Origin: DATEDA01 sp963827595
GTDB taxonomy: Bacteria; Pseudomonadota; Gammaproteobacteria; Burkholderiales; SG8-39
DNA length: 64,000 nt
Assembly: GCA_963827595.1 (NCBI GenBank)
Contig: CAWHBT010000015.1
Span: 124,001-188,000, forward strand
Direction of reading: 5' to 3'
Below, piece by piece: positions 16,727-25,617 of the stretch. A program made the translations under genes and the position numbers. Positions within the stretch are counted from its first letter, which is position 1; each line of letters opens with the position of its first letter. The notes under the pieces were generated by a model. That model made no database searches. It saw only the letters and a program-made list of their open reading frames with translations, and had not been told where the DNA came from.

Positions 16727-18145
16727 TCACAGATAGTCCTCGAGCCGCACGCTGCCCCAGTGCTTGGGCCAGCTGCGTTCGAAATCACGGGCGTCATGGC
16801 GCGCCTTGATGGTCGCGTCGATGCCGATCTTGCCGACGGTGCGCCAGAACGGGTCCGACGCCTGCGGCGCGGCCGACGGGTCGTAGGGCGAGCCGCGCGT
16901 GTGCGGGACGATGATGATGTCGCGCGCCGGGTCGCAGCGCGTCGCGATCGCGTGGTAGACGTCGGACGGCTTGTCGAGGTCGATGTCGGGGCTCACCGCC
17001 ACCACCATCTTGGTGTTCAGCCAGGGCGAGCCCATCGCGAGCATTAACGCGTCGTTGACGAACCCTTCGCGCGGATACTCGAACTGCAGGATGCAGGACA
17101 CCGCCGCGCCCCAGGTGGGGAAGCGGACATCCTTCACTTTCAAGCCCATCTCGGTAAGGCGGTTGTAGAGCACTGCCTCGTGGCAGAGCCGCGGCAGCGG
17201 CTGGTGGTCGGTCTCCGGGCAGGTCAGGTGATTGCGGTAGATCGGCCGGTCCGCGCGCATCGTGATCGCGGTCACGGTGAATTCCGGGAGCTTCGAGGTC
17301 TTCGGGAGGTAGTAGCTCGACGGCCCGACCGACACGCCGACCTCGTGCAGGCTCCCGAGGTCCACCCAGCCCTCGACGATGATCTCGGCGTGCGCCGGGA
17401 CGCTCATGTCGAGGGTCTCGCACGGGACCATCTCGACGTCCCGGTCCATGATCGTCCCCACCATCTCCAGCTCGCCCCACATGTCCATGTGCAGGCCCGA
17501 GAAGTTCGCCATGATCTCGTAGGCCGGGTGGAGGCCGAACGCGATCGCGAACGGCATCCGTTTCTCCCCGCGGTCGCGATACTTGCGCATGATCACGTGC
17601 GTGTGCGGCGTCACGAAGCTCGGCAGCCCGCTGCGCGGCCCGGTCACGATGGTTCCAGCGTGCGAGGTGTTGTAGAACCCGGTCTCCGGATCCTTCACGA
17701 GGTTCATCGCGGTCACGTACGGCACGTTCTCGGCTTCCGAGTGGATCGGCACCGGCAGCTTCGTCCAGTCGGCGTCCTTGCCGAGGAGCTTCACTTCCTT
17801 GACCGGCGCGGACTTCACGTGGACGAAGCCGCGCGGCGGCTGCCGCAGCCGGAAGGCGAGCGTCTTCAGATACTCGGCGCGCGGCACGCCGAGCGCGCGC
17901 GCCTGCAGCTCGCGGTTCTTGACCAGGATGTCGCACAGGCGAAAGCCCGGCTTGTCGCGGATGTTCTCGAACAGGATCGGCCGCTCGCTCTGCGCGGTGA
18001 GCGCCGGGATGAGCTCGAGGTCGACCGGCTTCGCGATCCGCGTGACGACGTCGGCGTTGGTCGCGAGGTAGCCGCGCAGATCGCGGTCTAGCGGCTGCGC
18101 CGTGGCGGCGGGCGCGGCGGGGCTGGCAGAGAGGACTGCGGCCAT
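16727..18145 (-). CDS. UbiD-family prenyl-FMN-dependent decarboxylase
   Basis: 472 aa, ATG with GGGAGGAGTCCCCGC before it. UbiD landmarks are in order: RDLRGYLATNADVVTRI, FENIRDKPGFR, the flavin-site region MNLVKDPETGFYNTSHAGT, FAIAFGLHPAYEIMA, HAEIIVEGWVDLG, and near the end MVVAVSPDIDLDKPSDVYHA. The family reversibly (de)carboxylates aromatic or unsaturated acids. The liv importer, MarR regulator and UbiX in the same unit argue for a catabolic enzyme such as a hydroxybenzoate or phthalate-type decarboxylase; the substrate cannot be read from sequence. Confidence 0.92.
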   Translation of the reverse strand: MAAVLSASPAAPAATAQPLDRDLRGYLATNADVVTRIAKPVDLELIPALTAQSERPILFENIRDKPGFRLCDILVKNRELQARALGVPRAEYLKTLAFRLRQPPRGFVHVKSAPVKEVKLLGKDADWTKLPVPIHSEAENVPYVTAMNLVKDPETGFYNTSHAGTIVTGPRSGLPSFVTPHTHVIMRKYRDRGEKRMPFAIAFGLHPAYEIMANFSGLHMDMWGELEMVGTIMDRDVEMVPCETLDMSVPAHAEIIVEGWVDLGSLHEVGVSVGPSSYYLPKTSKLPEFTVTAITMRADRPIYRNHLTCPETDHQPLPRLCHEAVLYNRLTEMGLKVKDVRFPTWGAAVSCILQFEYPREGFVNDALMLAMGSPWLNTKMVVAVSPDIDLDKPSDVYHAIATRCDPARDIIIVPHTRGSPYDPSAAPQASDPFWRTVGKIGIDATIKARHDARDFERSWPKHWGSVRLEDYL

Positions 18146-18181
18146 GCGGGGACTCCTCCCGGGCGACGAGGGGCGACGCCC

Positions 18182-18210
18182 AGTTTATTAACCTACTTTA
18201 CAAATTGCAA
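18182..18210 (-). promoter_or_regulatory. Predicted sigma70-type promoter of the ubiD unit
   Basis: On the minus strand: TTGCAA (18210-18205), 17 bases, TAAACT (18187-18182). Each hexamer matches consensus at 4 of 6 positions. The stretch is a striking A+T-rich island in a G+C-rich gap of 84 bases between the hydroxyacid dehydrogenase and ubiD. Transcription would start near 18175, about 30 bases before the ubiD ATG. Confidence 0.55.
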
Positions 18211-18229
18211 GGCGGCGTCCCGCGGGGCG

Positions 18230-19222
18230 TCACGCGCGCAGCCGCGCGAGCCGGGTCGCCTGCGCGGCGTTGACCGAGCCCTTCGGCGCCCGGCCGTTGA
18301 GGATCTCCGCCGCCTGGGCCACGGTCTCGAGCGACTGGTGCTCGATCGCGGGCTGCGTCAGGCCGGCGGTATGCGGGGTGGCGATCACCCGGGGATGGCG
18401 GGCGAGGTCGGGCATCGGCATCTGGTCGGGCGCCCGCCCGACGTCGAGCGCGGCGCCGGCGAGGTGCCCGGAGTCGAGTGCTTCACGCAGCGCGTCATCG
18501 TCGACGAGGCCCCCACGCGAGGGATTCAGGAAATAGCTGCCGGGTTTCATCTGCGCAAACGCGGCCGCGTTCACGAGCTTCTCGGTGCGCTCGTTGGCAA
18601 CGACGAGGCAGACGACGAAGTCCGACTGCGCCAGCACCGCGGGCATGGCAAGCCTCTCGAGCCGCGGGTTCTCGACCTTCTGGTACGGGTCGTAGACAAG
18701 CACGCGCATGCCGAGCGCCAGCGCCAGCTCGGCGAGATTGCGGCCGATCTGGCCGTAGCCGAGGATCCCGAGCGTGGACCCCTTGAGCTCGATGCCCATG
18801 AGTCCGCGCGGCACTTCGCCGGCGTGATACGCCTCGGTCGACGCGGTGATGCGCCGGCCGAGGTCGACCATCGCGCCGATCACCCATTCGCTCACCGACG
18901 CGACGAAACCGGCGCTCGCCTGCGTCACCAGGATGCCGGCCGCGCTCGCCGCCGGCACGTCGACGTTGCGGATGTCGATCGCACAGCGCGAGAACGCGAC
19001 GAGATCGGGGGTGTTCCGGAACAGCTCCGCGTCCCCGGGCGTCTGACGATAGGAGACGATGATCTCGCACCCACGCGCGGCCTCGATCAGCTCCCTGGTC
19101 GAGAGCTCGCGCCCGGCGGGGTTGAGGCGCAGTTCGCCGAGCGCCCGCAGACCGGCGACGGCCCGTTCGCCGTAGTAGTTGGCGAGCGCTTCGGGCGGAT
19201 GCGTCAGGAAGATTCTGGCCAT
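18230..19222 (-). CDS. D-2-hydroxyacid dehydrogenase family protein with an altered catalytic loop
   Basis: 330 aa. The NAD-binding motif GILGYGQIGRNLAELA lies mid-protein, with NPSRGGLVDD (catalytic Arg) and TPHTAGLTQPAIEHQ (catalytic His) after it. The usual ALDVFxxEP loop, which holds the catalytic Glu, reads ALDVGRAPDQMP, so that Glu is absent. I believe this is a recurrent subfamily in Burkholderiales, annotated only as hydroxyacid dehydrogenase. It lies upstream of the ubiD promoter on the same strand, so it may be a separate transcript. Confidence 0.85.
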   Translation of the reverse strand: MARIFLTHPPEALANYYGERAVAGLRALGELRLNPAGRELSTRELIEAARGCEIIVSYRQTPGDAELFRNTPDLVAFSRCAIDIRNVDVPAASAAGILVTQASAGFVASVSEWVIGAMVDLGRRITASTEAYHAGEVPRGLMGIELKGSTLGILGYGQIGRNLAELALALGMRVLVYDPYQKVENPRLERLAMPAVLAQSDFVVCLVVANERTEKLVNAAAFAQMKPGSYFLNPSRGGLVDDDALREALDSGHLAGAALDVGRAPDQMPMPDLARHPRVIATPHTAGLTQPAIEHQSLETVAQAAEILNGRAPKGSVNAAQATRLARLRA

Positions 19223-19288
19223 GCGGTCTCCACTCGACAGCCCGGGCGCGACGCAATAATCTCACCCCCTGGCGAAGGAGATCATGCC

Positions 19289-19690
19289 ATGGCTGAACGA
19301 CCGGATGACCGCCAGCCCGAGCTCAAGCTCGACCCGGCGGCGCTCTATCTCGAGGAGGTTTTCACCGACCGGCGGATCGGGACCATCCGCCGCATGACGC
19401 CCGTCAAGGGCGACGGCTCGCGGGACCCGAAGCGCGAGGTGACCTATCTCGGCGAGACGCAGGTGATGAGCACCGTCGGCGCGCTGCCGATCTCGTTCGA
19501 GATCGACGCGACCACGCTCGAGGAGGCCGCGCAGAAGTTCGGCCCGGCCGCGAAGGAGGCGATCGAGCGGACGATGCGCGAGCTGCAGGAGCTGCGCCGC
19601 CGCGCCGCGTCGTCGATCGTGGTGCCGCAGGGCGGCATGCCCGAGCTCGGCGGCGGCGGGCGCGGCGGCGGCAAGATCCAGATGCCGTAG
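19289..19690 (+). CDS. Conserved hypothetical cytoplasmic protein
   Basis: 133 aa from the ATG at 19289 (GAAGGAG eight bases before). Not recognised. It is acidic at the start (AERPDDRQPELKLDP), with a central strand-rich part (EEVFTDRRIGTIRRMTPV, YLGETQVMSTVGALPISFEI), then a helix (AKEAIERTMRELQELRRR) and a glycine-rich tail ending GGKIQMP. No signal or membrane segment. It sits 33 bases before ettA on the same strand, probably co-transcribed. Confidence 0.75.
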   Translation: MAERPDDRQPELKLDPAALYLEEVFTDRRIGTIRRMTPVKGDGSRDPKREVTYLGETQVMSTVGALPISFEIDATTLEEAAQKFGPAAKEAIERTMRELQELRRRAASSIVVPQGGMPELGGGGRGGGKIQMP

Positions 19691-19723
19691 CCCGCGCTCC
19701 GCGGCGCGTCGTCAGAAGGCTTC

Positions 19724-21397
19724 ATGGCGCAATACGTCTACACCATGCGCCGGGTGGGCAAGGTCGTGCCCCCCAAGCGCGTGATCCTCAAGGACATCTC
19801 GCTCAACTTCTTCCCCGGCGCCAAGATCGGCGTGCTGGGGCTGAACGGCGCCGGCAAGTCGAGCCTGCTGCGCATCATGGCCGGCGAAGACCAGAGCTTC
19901 GACGGCGAGGCGATCCCGATGCCGAACATGCGCATCGGGCACCTCGCCCAGGAGCCGCACCTCGATCCGGCCAAGGACGTGCGCGGCAACGTCGAGGAGG
20001 GCGTCGCCGGCACGCTCGCGCTCATTCACCGGTTCAACGAGATCAGCGACCGCTTCGCCGAGCCGCTCGCGGACGAAGAAATGGCGAAGCTCCTCGAGGA
20101 GCAGGGCGCCTTGCAGGCGAAGATCGACGCGGCGCAGGGCTGGGAGATCGAGCGTCGGCTCGAGATCGCCGCCGACGCGCTGCGCCTTCCGCCCTGGGAC
20201 GCCGACGTCGCGAAGCTGTCGGGCGGCGAGCAGCGGCGGGTCGCGCTCTGCCGGCTGCTGCTCTCCGAACCGGACATGCTGCTCCTCGACGAGCCGACCA
20301 ACCACCTCGACGCGCTGTCGGTGCAGTGGGTCGAGCGGTACCTCGAGCGCTATCCGGGCACGGTGATCGCGGTCACGCACGATCGCTACTTCCTCGACAA
20401 CGTCGCCGGCTGGATCCTCGAGCTCGACCGCGGCTACGGCATTCCCTGGGAAGGCAACTACTCGTCCTGGCTCGAGCAGAAGGAGAAGCGGCTCGAGGTC
20501 GAGGCCAAGCAGGAAGCGGCGCGCATCAAGACGATGCAGGCCGAGCTCGAGTGGGTGCGACAGAACCCCAAGGCGCGGCAGGCGAAGAGCAAGGCGCGGG
20601 TCGCCCGGTTCGAGGAGCTCGCGTCGCAGGAGTACCAGACGCGGAACGAGACGAACGAGATCTACATCCCGCCGGGCCCGCGGCTCGGCGGCCTCGTGAT
20701 CGAGGCCGAGGGCCTGCGCAAGGCCTACGGCGCGAAGCTCCTGTTCGACGGCCTCTCGTTCCGCCTCCCGCCCGGCGGCATCGTCGGTGTGATCGGCCCG
20801 AACGGCGCCGGCAAGACGACGCTGTTCCGCCTCCTGATGGGGCAGGAGAAGCCGGACGCGGGGACGCTCAAGTTCGGCGAGACGGTGAAGCTCGCCTACG
20901 TGGACCAGAGCCGCGATTCGCTCGACCCGAAGAAGACCGTCTGGGAGGAGATCTCCGACGGGCTGGACGTCATCAAGGTCGGGAGCTACGAGACGCCGAG
21001 CCGCGGCTACGTCGCGCGCTTCAACTTCAAGGGGCCGGACCAGCAGAAGCGCGTCGGCGAGCTCTCGGGCGGCGAGCGCAACCGCGTCCACCTCGCGAAG
21101 CTCGTGCGCAGCGGCGGCAACGTGCTGCTCCTCGACGAGCCGACCAACGACCTCGACGTGGAGACCCTGCGCGCCCTCGAGCAGGCGCTCCTCGACTTCC
21201 CGGGGTGCGCGGTCGTGATCTCGCACGACCGCTGGTTCCTCGACCGCGTCGCGACCCACATGCTCGCCTTCGAGGACGACAGCCAGGTGGTGTGGTTCGA
21301 GGGCAACTTCGCGGACTACCTGGCGGACCGCCGCAAGCGCCTCGGCGAGGACGCCGACAAGCCGCATCGGATCCGCTACAAGCCGCTCATGGCGTGA
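19724..21397 (+). CDS. ettA: Energy-dependent translational throttle protein EttA (ABC-F)
   Basis: 557 aa, the normal EttA length. Two ABC domains: Walker A GLNGAGKS at about 39 and GPNGAGKT in the second half, signatures LSGGEQRR and LSGGERNR, and both DEPTNHLD/DEPTNDLD Walker B motifs. The linker carries EMNEIYIPPGPRLG-type sequence (here TNEIYIPPGPRLG) characteristic of EttA. It binds the ribosomal E site and gates the first peptide bond according to the ATP/ADP ratio. Confidence 0.95.
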   Translation: MAQYVYTMRRVGKVVPPKRVILKDISLNFFPGAKIGVLGLNGAGKSSLLRIMAGEDQSFDGEAIPMPNMRIGHLAQEPHLDPAKDVRGNVEEGVAGTLALIHRFNEISDRFAEPLADEEMAKLLEEQGALQAKIDAAQGWEIERRLEIAADALRLPPWDADVAKLSGGEQRRVALCRLLLSEPDMLLLDEPTNHLDALSVQWVERYLERYPGTVIAVTHDRYFLDNVAGWILELDRGYGIPWEGNYSSWLEQKEKRLEVEAKQEAARIKTMQAELEWVRQNPKARQAKSKARVARFEELASQEYQTRNETNEIYIPPGPRLGGLVIEAEGLRKAYGAKLLFDGLSFRLPPGGIVGVIGPNGAGKTTLFRLLMGQEKPDAGTLKFGETVKLAYVDQSRDSLDPKKTVWEEISDGLDVIKVGSYETPSRGYVARFNFKGPDQQKRVGELSGGERNRVHLAKLVRSGGNVLLLDEPTNDLDVETLRALEQALLDFPGCAVVISHDRWFLDRVATHMLAFEDDSQVVWFEGNFADYLADRRKRLGEDADKPHRIRYKPLMA

Positions 21398-21417
21398 TGC
21401 GCAGAGAGAGGTGTGAC

Positions 21418-22427
21418 ATGCCGACTTCGTCGAGTGTGCGGCGGTGCGTGCACGGCGCGCTGACCCGGGCGGCGCTCGGCGTCGCGGTGCTGCTCGCCGG
21501 CACGCTGCCGGCCGCCGCCCAGCCTTATCCGGCCAAGCCGATCCGGATCATCGTGCCGTTTCCCGCCGGCGGAATCGCCGACCTCTACGCGCGCCTGATC
21601 GGCGCGCAGCTCGGCCAGACCTGGGGGCAGCCGGTCGTGGTCGAGAACCGCACCGGCGCGGGCGGGAACATCGGCGCGGATGCCGTCGCCAAGTCGGCGC
21701 CCGACGGCTACACGCTCGCCATGGGGAGCTTCGGCACGCATGCCGTGAACGTGTCGCTCTTCGCGAAGATGCCGTATGACCCGGTCCGCGACTTCGCGCC
21801 GATCGCGCTCGTCCTCGAGGCCGAGGGCCTGCTGGTCGTCCACCCATCGGTGCCCGCGAACAGCGTGCCCGAGCTCATCGCGCTCGCGCGCGCGAAGCCC
21901 GGCGCGCTCTCGTTCGCTTCGGCCGGCATGGGCACCGCGAGCCACCTCGCCGGCGAGCTGTTCAAGACCATGGCGAAGGTCGACATGGTCCACGTCCCGT
22001 ACAAGGGCAACGTCCCGGCGATCACCGACCTGCTCGCGGGGCAGACCTCGCTGATCTTCGCGACCATGCCCACCGTCCTTCCGCACGCCAAGGCGGGCAA
22101 GCTGCGCCCGCTCGCGACGATCGGCGCGGTCCGCTCCACGGCGGCCCCGGACCTGCCGACGGTAGCGGAAGCGGCGCTCCCCGGCTTCGAGGTGACCAAC
22201 TGGATCGGCCTGTTCGCGCCGGCGGGCACGCCACCGGAGGTCGTCCGGCGGCTGGAACGTCGAAGTGATCCGGATCATGCAGTCGCGGCGAGGTCCAGGC
22301 ACGGCTGCCGAACGAAGGGCGCGCGGTTCATCGCGACTACGCCGGAGCGGGTTCGGCGAGTTCGTGAAGCGCCGAGATCGCGAAGTGGGCGCCGGTCGTG
22401 AAAGCGTCCGGCGCCCGGGTGGACTGA
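21418..22427 (+). pseudogene. Bug-family substrate-binding protein, 3' part broken by several frameshifts
   Basis: From the ATG at 21418 an intact Bug protein is read to about residue 279: signal peptide, YPAKPIRIIVPFPAGG, APDGYTLAMGSFGTHAV, HVPYKGNVPAITDLLAGQ and FAPAGTPPEVVRRL. From there the family C-terminus continues only if single extra G or C bases are skipped near 22254, 22288, 22317, 22352 and 22374. The pieces NVEVIRIMQS, EVQARLPNEGARFIATTPE, FGEFVKR and IAKWAPVVKASGARVD then line up, ending at the TGA at 22425-22427. Without correction the frame runs on to 22401 as arginine-rich nonsense. Either recent decay or base-calling error. Confidence 0.85.
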
Positions 22428-22442
22428 CGGAGGCTCGATCCC

Positions 22443-23534
22443 ATGAGAACGATCGTCACGCCCCTGAACGCCTTGCTCGGCCTGCGGGTGCCGATCATCC
22501 AGGCGCCGATGGCCGGGGGCCCCAGCACGCCGGAGCTAGTGGCAGCGGTGTCGGGCGCGGGCGCGCTGGGCTCGCTCGCATTCGCGTACACCCAACCCGA
22601 CGACATGCGGCGCGCCGCCGCGGCGGTGCGCGCGCGCACCGACCGGCCGTTCGCCATCAACCTGTTCGTCGCGCCGCAGCCCCATCCGATCGCCGCGGAA
22701 GTGCAGCACCCCGCGATCGCCGCGATCAGCCCCTGGCACGCCGAGCTCGGCCTACCGGCGCCCGAACCCGTGAGCGCACCCTACGCGCCGGACTTGCGGG
22801 CGCAGCTGGACGCGGTCGCCGAGATTCGCCCCGCGGTTCTCAGCGTGCATCTCGGCGTCATGCCGGAAGACGCGCTCCGCGCGTTCAAGGCCGCGGGAAT
22901 GAAGCTCGGCGGAGCCGTGACGTGCGTCGCCGAGGCGCGACGTCTGGAAGCGCTCGGCTACGACTACGTGGTCGCGCAGGGCGCGGAAGCAGGCGGGCAC
23001 CGCGGCAGCTTCATGCGCGACCCTTATGACGCCCTCACCGGAACGCTCGCGCTCGCGCGGCTGATCACGCGCGCCGTGCGCGTCCCGGTGGTCGCCGCGG
23101 GGGGGATCATGGACGGCGCCGGCGTCGCGGCCGCGCTGGCGCTCGGCGCCGCCGGTGCGCAGCTCGGCACCGCGTTCGTTCCCTGCCCGGAGAGCGGCGC
23201 CGCGGCCGTTCACAAGGAGGCGATCCTCGCCGCGCGCGAGGACGACACGCGGATCACCGAGAAGTTCTCCGGCAAGCCCGCCCGGAGCCTCGTCAACCGG
23301 TTCATCAGAGAAGCCGAGGCGCGGCAGATTCCGCAGCTCGCGTTCCCGGCGCAGAACGTCCTCATGGCGAACCTTCGCGCCGCATCCGCCAAGGCCGGCA
23401 AGCCCGACTTCACCGCGCTGTGGGCGGGGCAGGCTGCGCCGCTCGCGCGCGCGCTCCCGGCCGCCGAGCTCGTGGCGCGGCTCGAGGCGGAGACGCTGGA
23501 AGCGATCGACCGCCTCGCCGGCCTCGCCCGTTAG
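22443..23534 (+). CDS. Nitronate monooxygenase / 2-nitropropane dioxygenase family flavoprotein
   Basis: 363 aa. TIM-barrel FMN enzyme: PIIQAPMAGGPSTPELVAAV at the start, GYDYVVAQGAEAGGHRGSF with the catalytic-region His, VVAAGGIMDGAGVAAALALG and GAQLGTAFVPCPES for phosphate binding. The family oxidises alkyl nitronates; several relatives have other flavin-dependent roles. It starts 16 bases after the corrected end of the broken Bug gene and precedes the SDR by 6 bases. Confidence 0.88.
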   Translation: MRTIVTPLNALLGLRVPIIQAPMAGGPSTPELVAAVSGAGALGSLAFAYTQPDDMRRAAAAVRARTDRPFAINLFVAPQPHPIAAEVQHPAIAAISPWHAELGLPAPEPVSAPYAPDLRAQLDAVAEIRPAVLSVHLGVMPEDALRAFKAAGMKLGGAVTCVAEARRLEALGYDYVVAQGAEAGGHRGSFMRDPYDALTGTLALARLITRAVRVPVVAAGGIMDGAGVAAALALGAAGAQLGTAFVPCPESGAAAVHKEAILAAREDDTRITEKFSGKPARSLVNRFIREAEARQIPQLAFPAQNVLMANLRAASAKAGKPDFTALWAGQAAPLARALPAAELVARLEAETLEAIDRLAGLAR

Positions 23535-23540
23535 CAGCGC

Positions 23541-24321
23541 ATGGATCTCGGCATTCGCGGCCGGACGGCGCTCGTCTGCGGCGCCTCCAAAGGGCTGGGC
23601 AAGGGGTGCGCGCTGTCGCTCGCGCGCGAAGGCGTCGAGCTGGTGATCACCGCGCGCGGCCGGGAGGCGCTCGAAGCGACCGCGGCGGAGATCCGCGGCG
23701 CCTGCGGCGTGAAAGTCACCGCGGTCACGGGCGACATCACCACCCCGGCCGGGCGCGCCGACGCGCTCGCGGCCTGCCCGAGCCCGGACATCCTGGTGAC
23801 GAACGCGGCCGGGCCGCCACCGGGCGACTTCCGCGGCTGGTCGCGCGAGGATTGGCTCAAGGCGATCGACGCCAACACGCTCACGCCGATCGAGCTGATC
23901 AAGGCCGTGGTCGACGGCATGATCGCGCGCCAGTTCGGCCGCATCGTCAACATCACCTCGAGCGCGGTCAAGATGCCGATTCCCGAGCTCGGTCTCTCCA
24001 ACGGCGCGCGGAGCGCGCTCACCGGCTTCGTCGCCGGCCTGGCGCGGCAAGCTCGCTCCGCACAACGTCACGATCAACAACCTGCTCCCGGGGCGGATCC
24101 TGACCGACCGCACCCGGGTCACCATCGCGTTCGTGGCGCAGCAGCAGGCTCGATCACTCGAAGAAGCCTGGCGGAACCGCGAGGCCGAGATCCCGGCGCA
24201 GCGCTTCGGCACGGTCGCGGAGTTCGGCGATGCCTGCGCGTTCCTCTGCGCGGCGCAGGCGGGCTACGTCACCGGCCAGAACTGGCTCGTCGACGGTGGG
24301 CTCTATCCCGGGACCTACTAG
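23541..24321 (+). pseudogene. SDR-family oxidoreductase with one frameshift
   Basis: The N-terminal half is a normal SDR (CGASKGLGKGCALSLA, VTNAAGPPPGDF, GRIVNITSSAVKMP). An extra C at about 24048 moves the frame; removing it restores KLAPHNVTINNLLPGRIL, continuing through MAQQQARSLEEAWRNRE to YVTGQNWLVDGGLYPGTY and the stop at 24321. The corrected product is about 259 aa. The usual YxxxK pair reads SNGAR, so the catalytic Tyr and Lys appear replaced, as in a subgroup whose members carry ELGLSNGAR. The frameshift lies 1.8 kb from those in the Bug gene. Confidence 0.82.
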
Positions 24322-24327
24322 AGCGCC

Positions 24328-25602
24328 TCAGCCGACGTAGCGCAGGATCCACAGCGAGAGCTGCGGAACGTAGGTCACGACGGCGAGCGCCCCGATCGCG
24401 ACGCCGATGAACGGCAGGACCCCCGGGTAGATGCTGGACAGCGGCGCCTTGAAGACCGCCTGGCCGACGAAGATGTTGATCCCGAACGGGGGCGTGAACG
24501 TCCCGATGCTCAGGTTCATCACCAGGATCACGCCGAAATGGACCGGATCGACGCCGGCCGCCTTGGCGATCGGCGCGAGCAGCGGCGTCAGCACGAGGAT
24601 CGACGACACGGTATCGAGGAACATGCCCACCAGCAGGAGCAGGACATTGATCGCCAGCAGCACTGCCCACGGGGGCAGGCTCAGGGCACCGATGTAGTCG
24701 GTCGCGGCCTGCGCCGCGCCGCTGATGGTCAGGAGCCAGGAGTACACCCCGGCGACGGCGACGATGACGAAGATCTGCGCGGTCAGATACATCGACCGGG
24801 TCGCGGTCTGGAAGATCTCCCGCGCGCCCGCCTCGCGGTAGATGAAGGCGGCGACGACGATCGCGTAGATGCAGGCGACGCCGGCGGCCTCGGTCGGCGA
24901 GAAGACGCCGGTGTAGATCCCGCCGAGAATGGCCACCGGCGCGAGGATCGCCCAGATCCCGTCGCGCGTCGCCGCCGCGAATTCCCGGAACTCGAACCCC
25001 GCGCCGCCGCGCTCGCCCTTGCGGGCGACGTAGTAGTAGATGTAGGCCGCGTAGAACGCGGCCAGCACGAAGCCTGGCACGAGGCCGGCGGCGAACAGCT
25101 TCACGATCGAGGTGTCGGAGGCGATGCCGTAGAGGATCATCCCGATGGACGGCGGAATCAGGTTGTCGATTGCGCCTGCGGCGACCAGCAGCCCGGTGGA
25201 GAAGCGCTCGTTGTAGCCCGCTTCCCGGAGCCGTCCGTAGGTGAGCCCGCCGACCGCCGCGACCGCCGCCGCGGTCGAGCCCGAGATCGCGCTGAACACG
25301 ACCGTGGTGCCGAGGACCGTGAACGGCAGGCTGCCGCGGATCCCGCCGATCATCGACAGCACCCAGCGCACCAGGCGCTTCGACACCCCACCGCGCCCGA
25401 GCAGGTCGCCCGCGAAGATGAAGAACGGGACGGCGAGCAGCGCGTACTTGTCCAGGCTGCCGAACATCACCTGGTGGACCGCGGTGGTCGGGACCCCGGC
25501 GAACAGCACGAGCACCGTCGCCGCGGTGGCGAGCAGGATCAGGAAGAACGGGAACCCGGCGAGGAGGAGGCCGAGCGGCAGGAGCGCCATCACCCATCCC
25601 AT
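24328..25602 (-). CDS. dctM: TRAP transporter large permease, DctM
   Basis: 424 aa, the usual DctM length, with about twelve hydrophobic segments. AVPFFIFAGDLLGRGGVSKR, GSTAAAVAAVGGLTYGRLRE, NLIPPSIGMILYG and FTPPFGINIFVGQAVFKAP are family landmarks. Inner-membrane subunit that uses a sodium gradient to import organic acids delivered by DctP. It is last in the cupin-dctP-dctQ-dctM unit, 15 bases after dctQ, and converges with the SDR. Confidence 0.95.
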   Translation of the reverse strand: MGWVMALLPLGLLLAGFPFFLILLATAATVLVLFAGVPTTAVHQVMFGSLDKYALLAVPFFIFAGDLLGRGGVSKRLVRWVLSMIGGIRGSLPFTVLGTTVVFSAISGSTAAAVAAVGGLTYGRLREAGYNERFSTGLLVAAGAIDNLIPPSIGMILYGIASDTSIVKLFAAGLVPGFVLAAFYAAYIYYYVARKGERGGAGFEFREFAAATRDGIWAILAPVAILGGIYTGVFSPTEAAGVACIYAIVVAAFIYREAGAREIFQTATRSMYLTAQIFVIVAVAGVYSWLLTISGAAQAATDYIGALSLPPWAVLLAINVLLLLVGMFLDTVSSILVLTPLLAPIAKAAGVDPVHFGVILVMNLSIGTFTPPFGINIFVGQAVFKAPLSSIYPGVLPFIGVAIGALAVVTYVPQLSLWILRYVG

Positions 25603-25617
25603 GGCGCGCCGCCCCCT

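Noticed and set aside
14904..18145. Ubiquinone-biosynthesis ubiD/ubiX
   Set aside because: The MarR gene and liv importer in the same unit argue for a catabolic decarboxylase instead.
19712..21367. 551-residue minus-strand frame opposite ettA
   Set aside because: Leu/Arg/Val-rich shadow of ettA with no recognisable domain.
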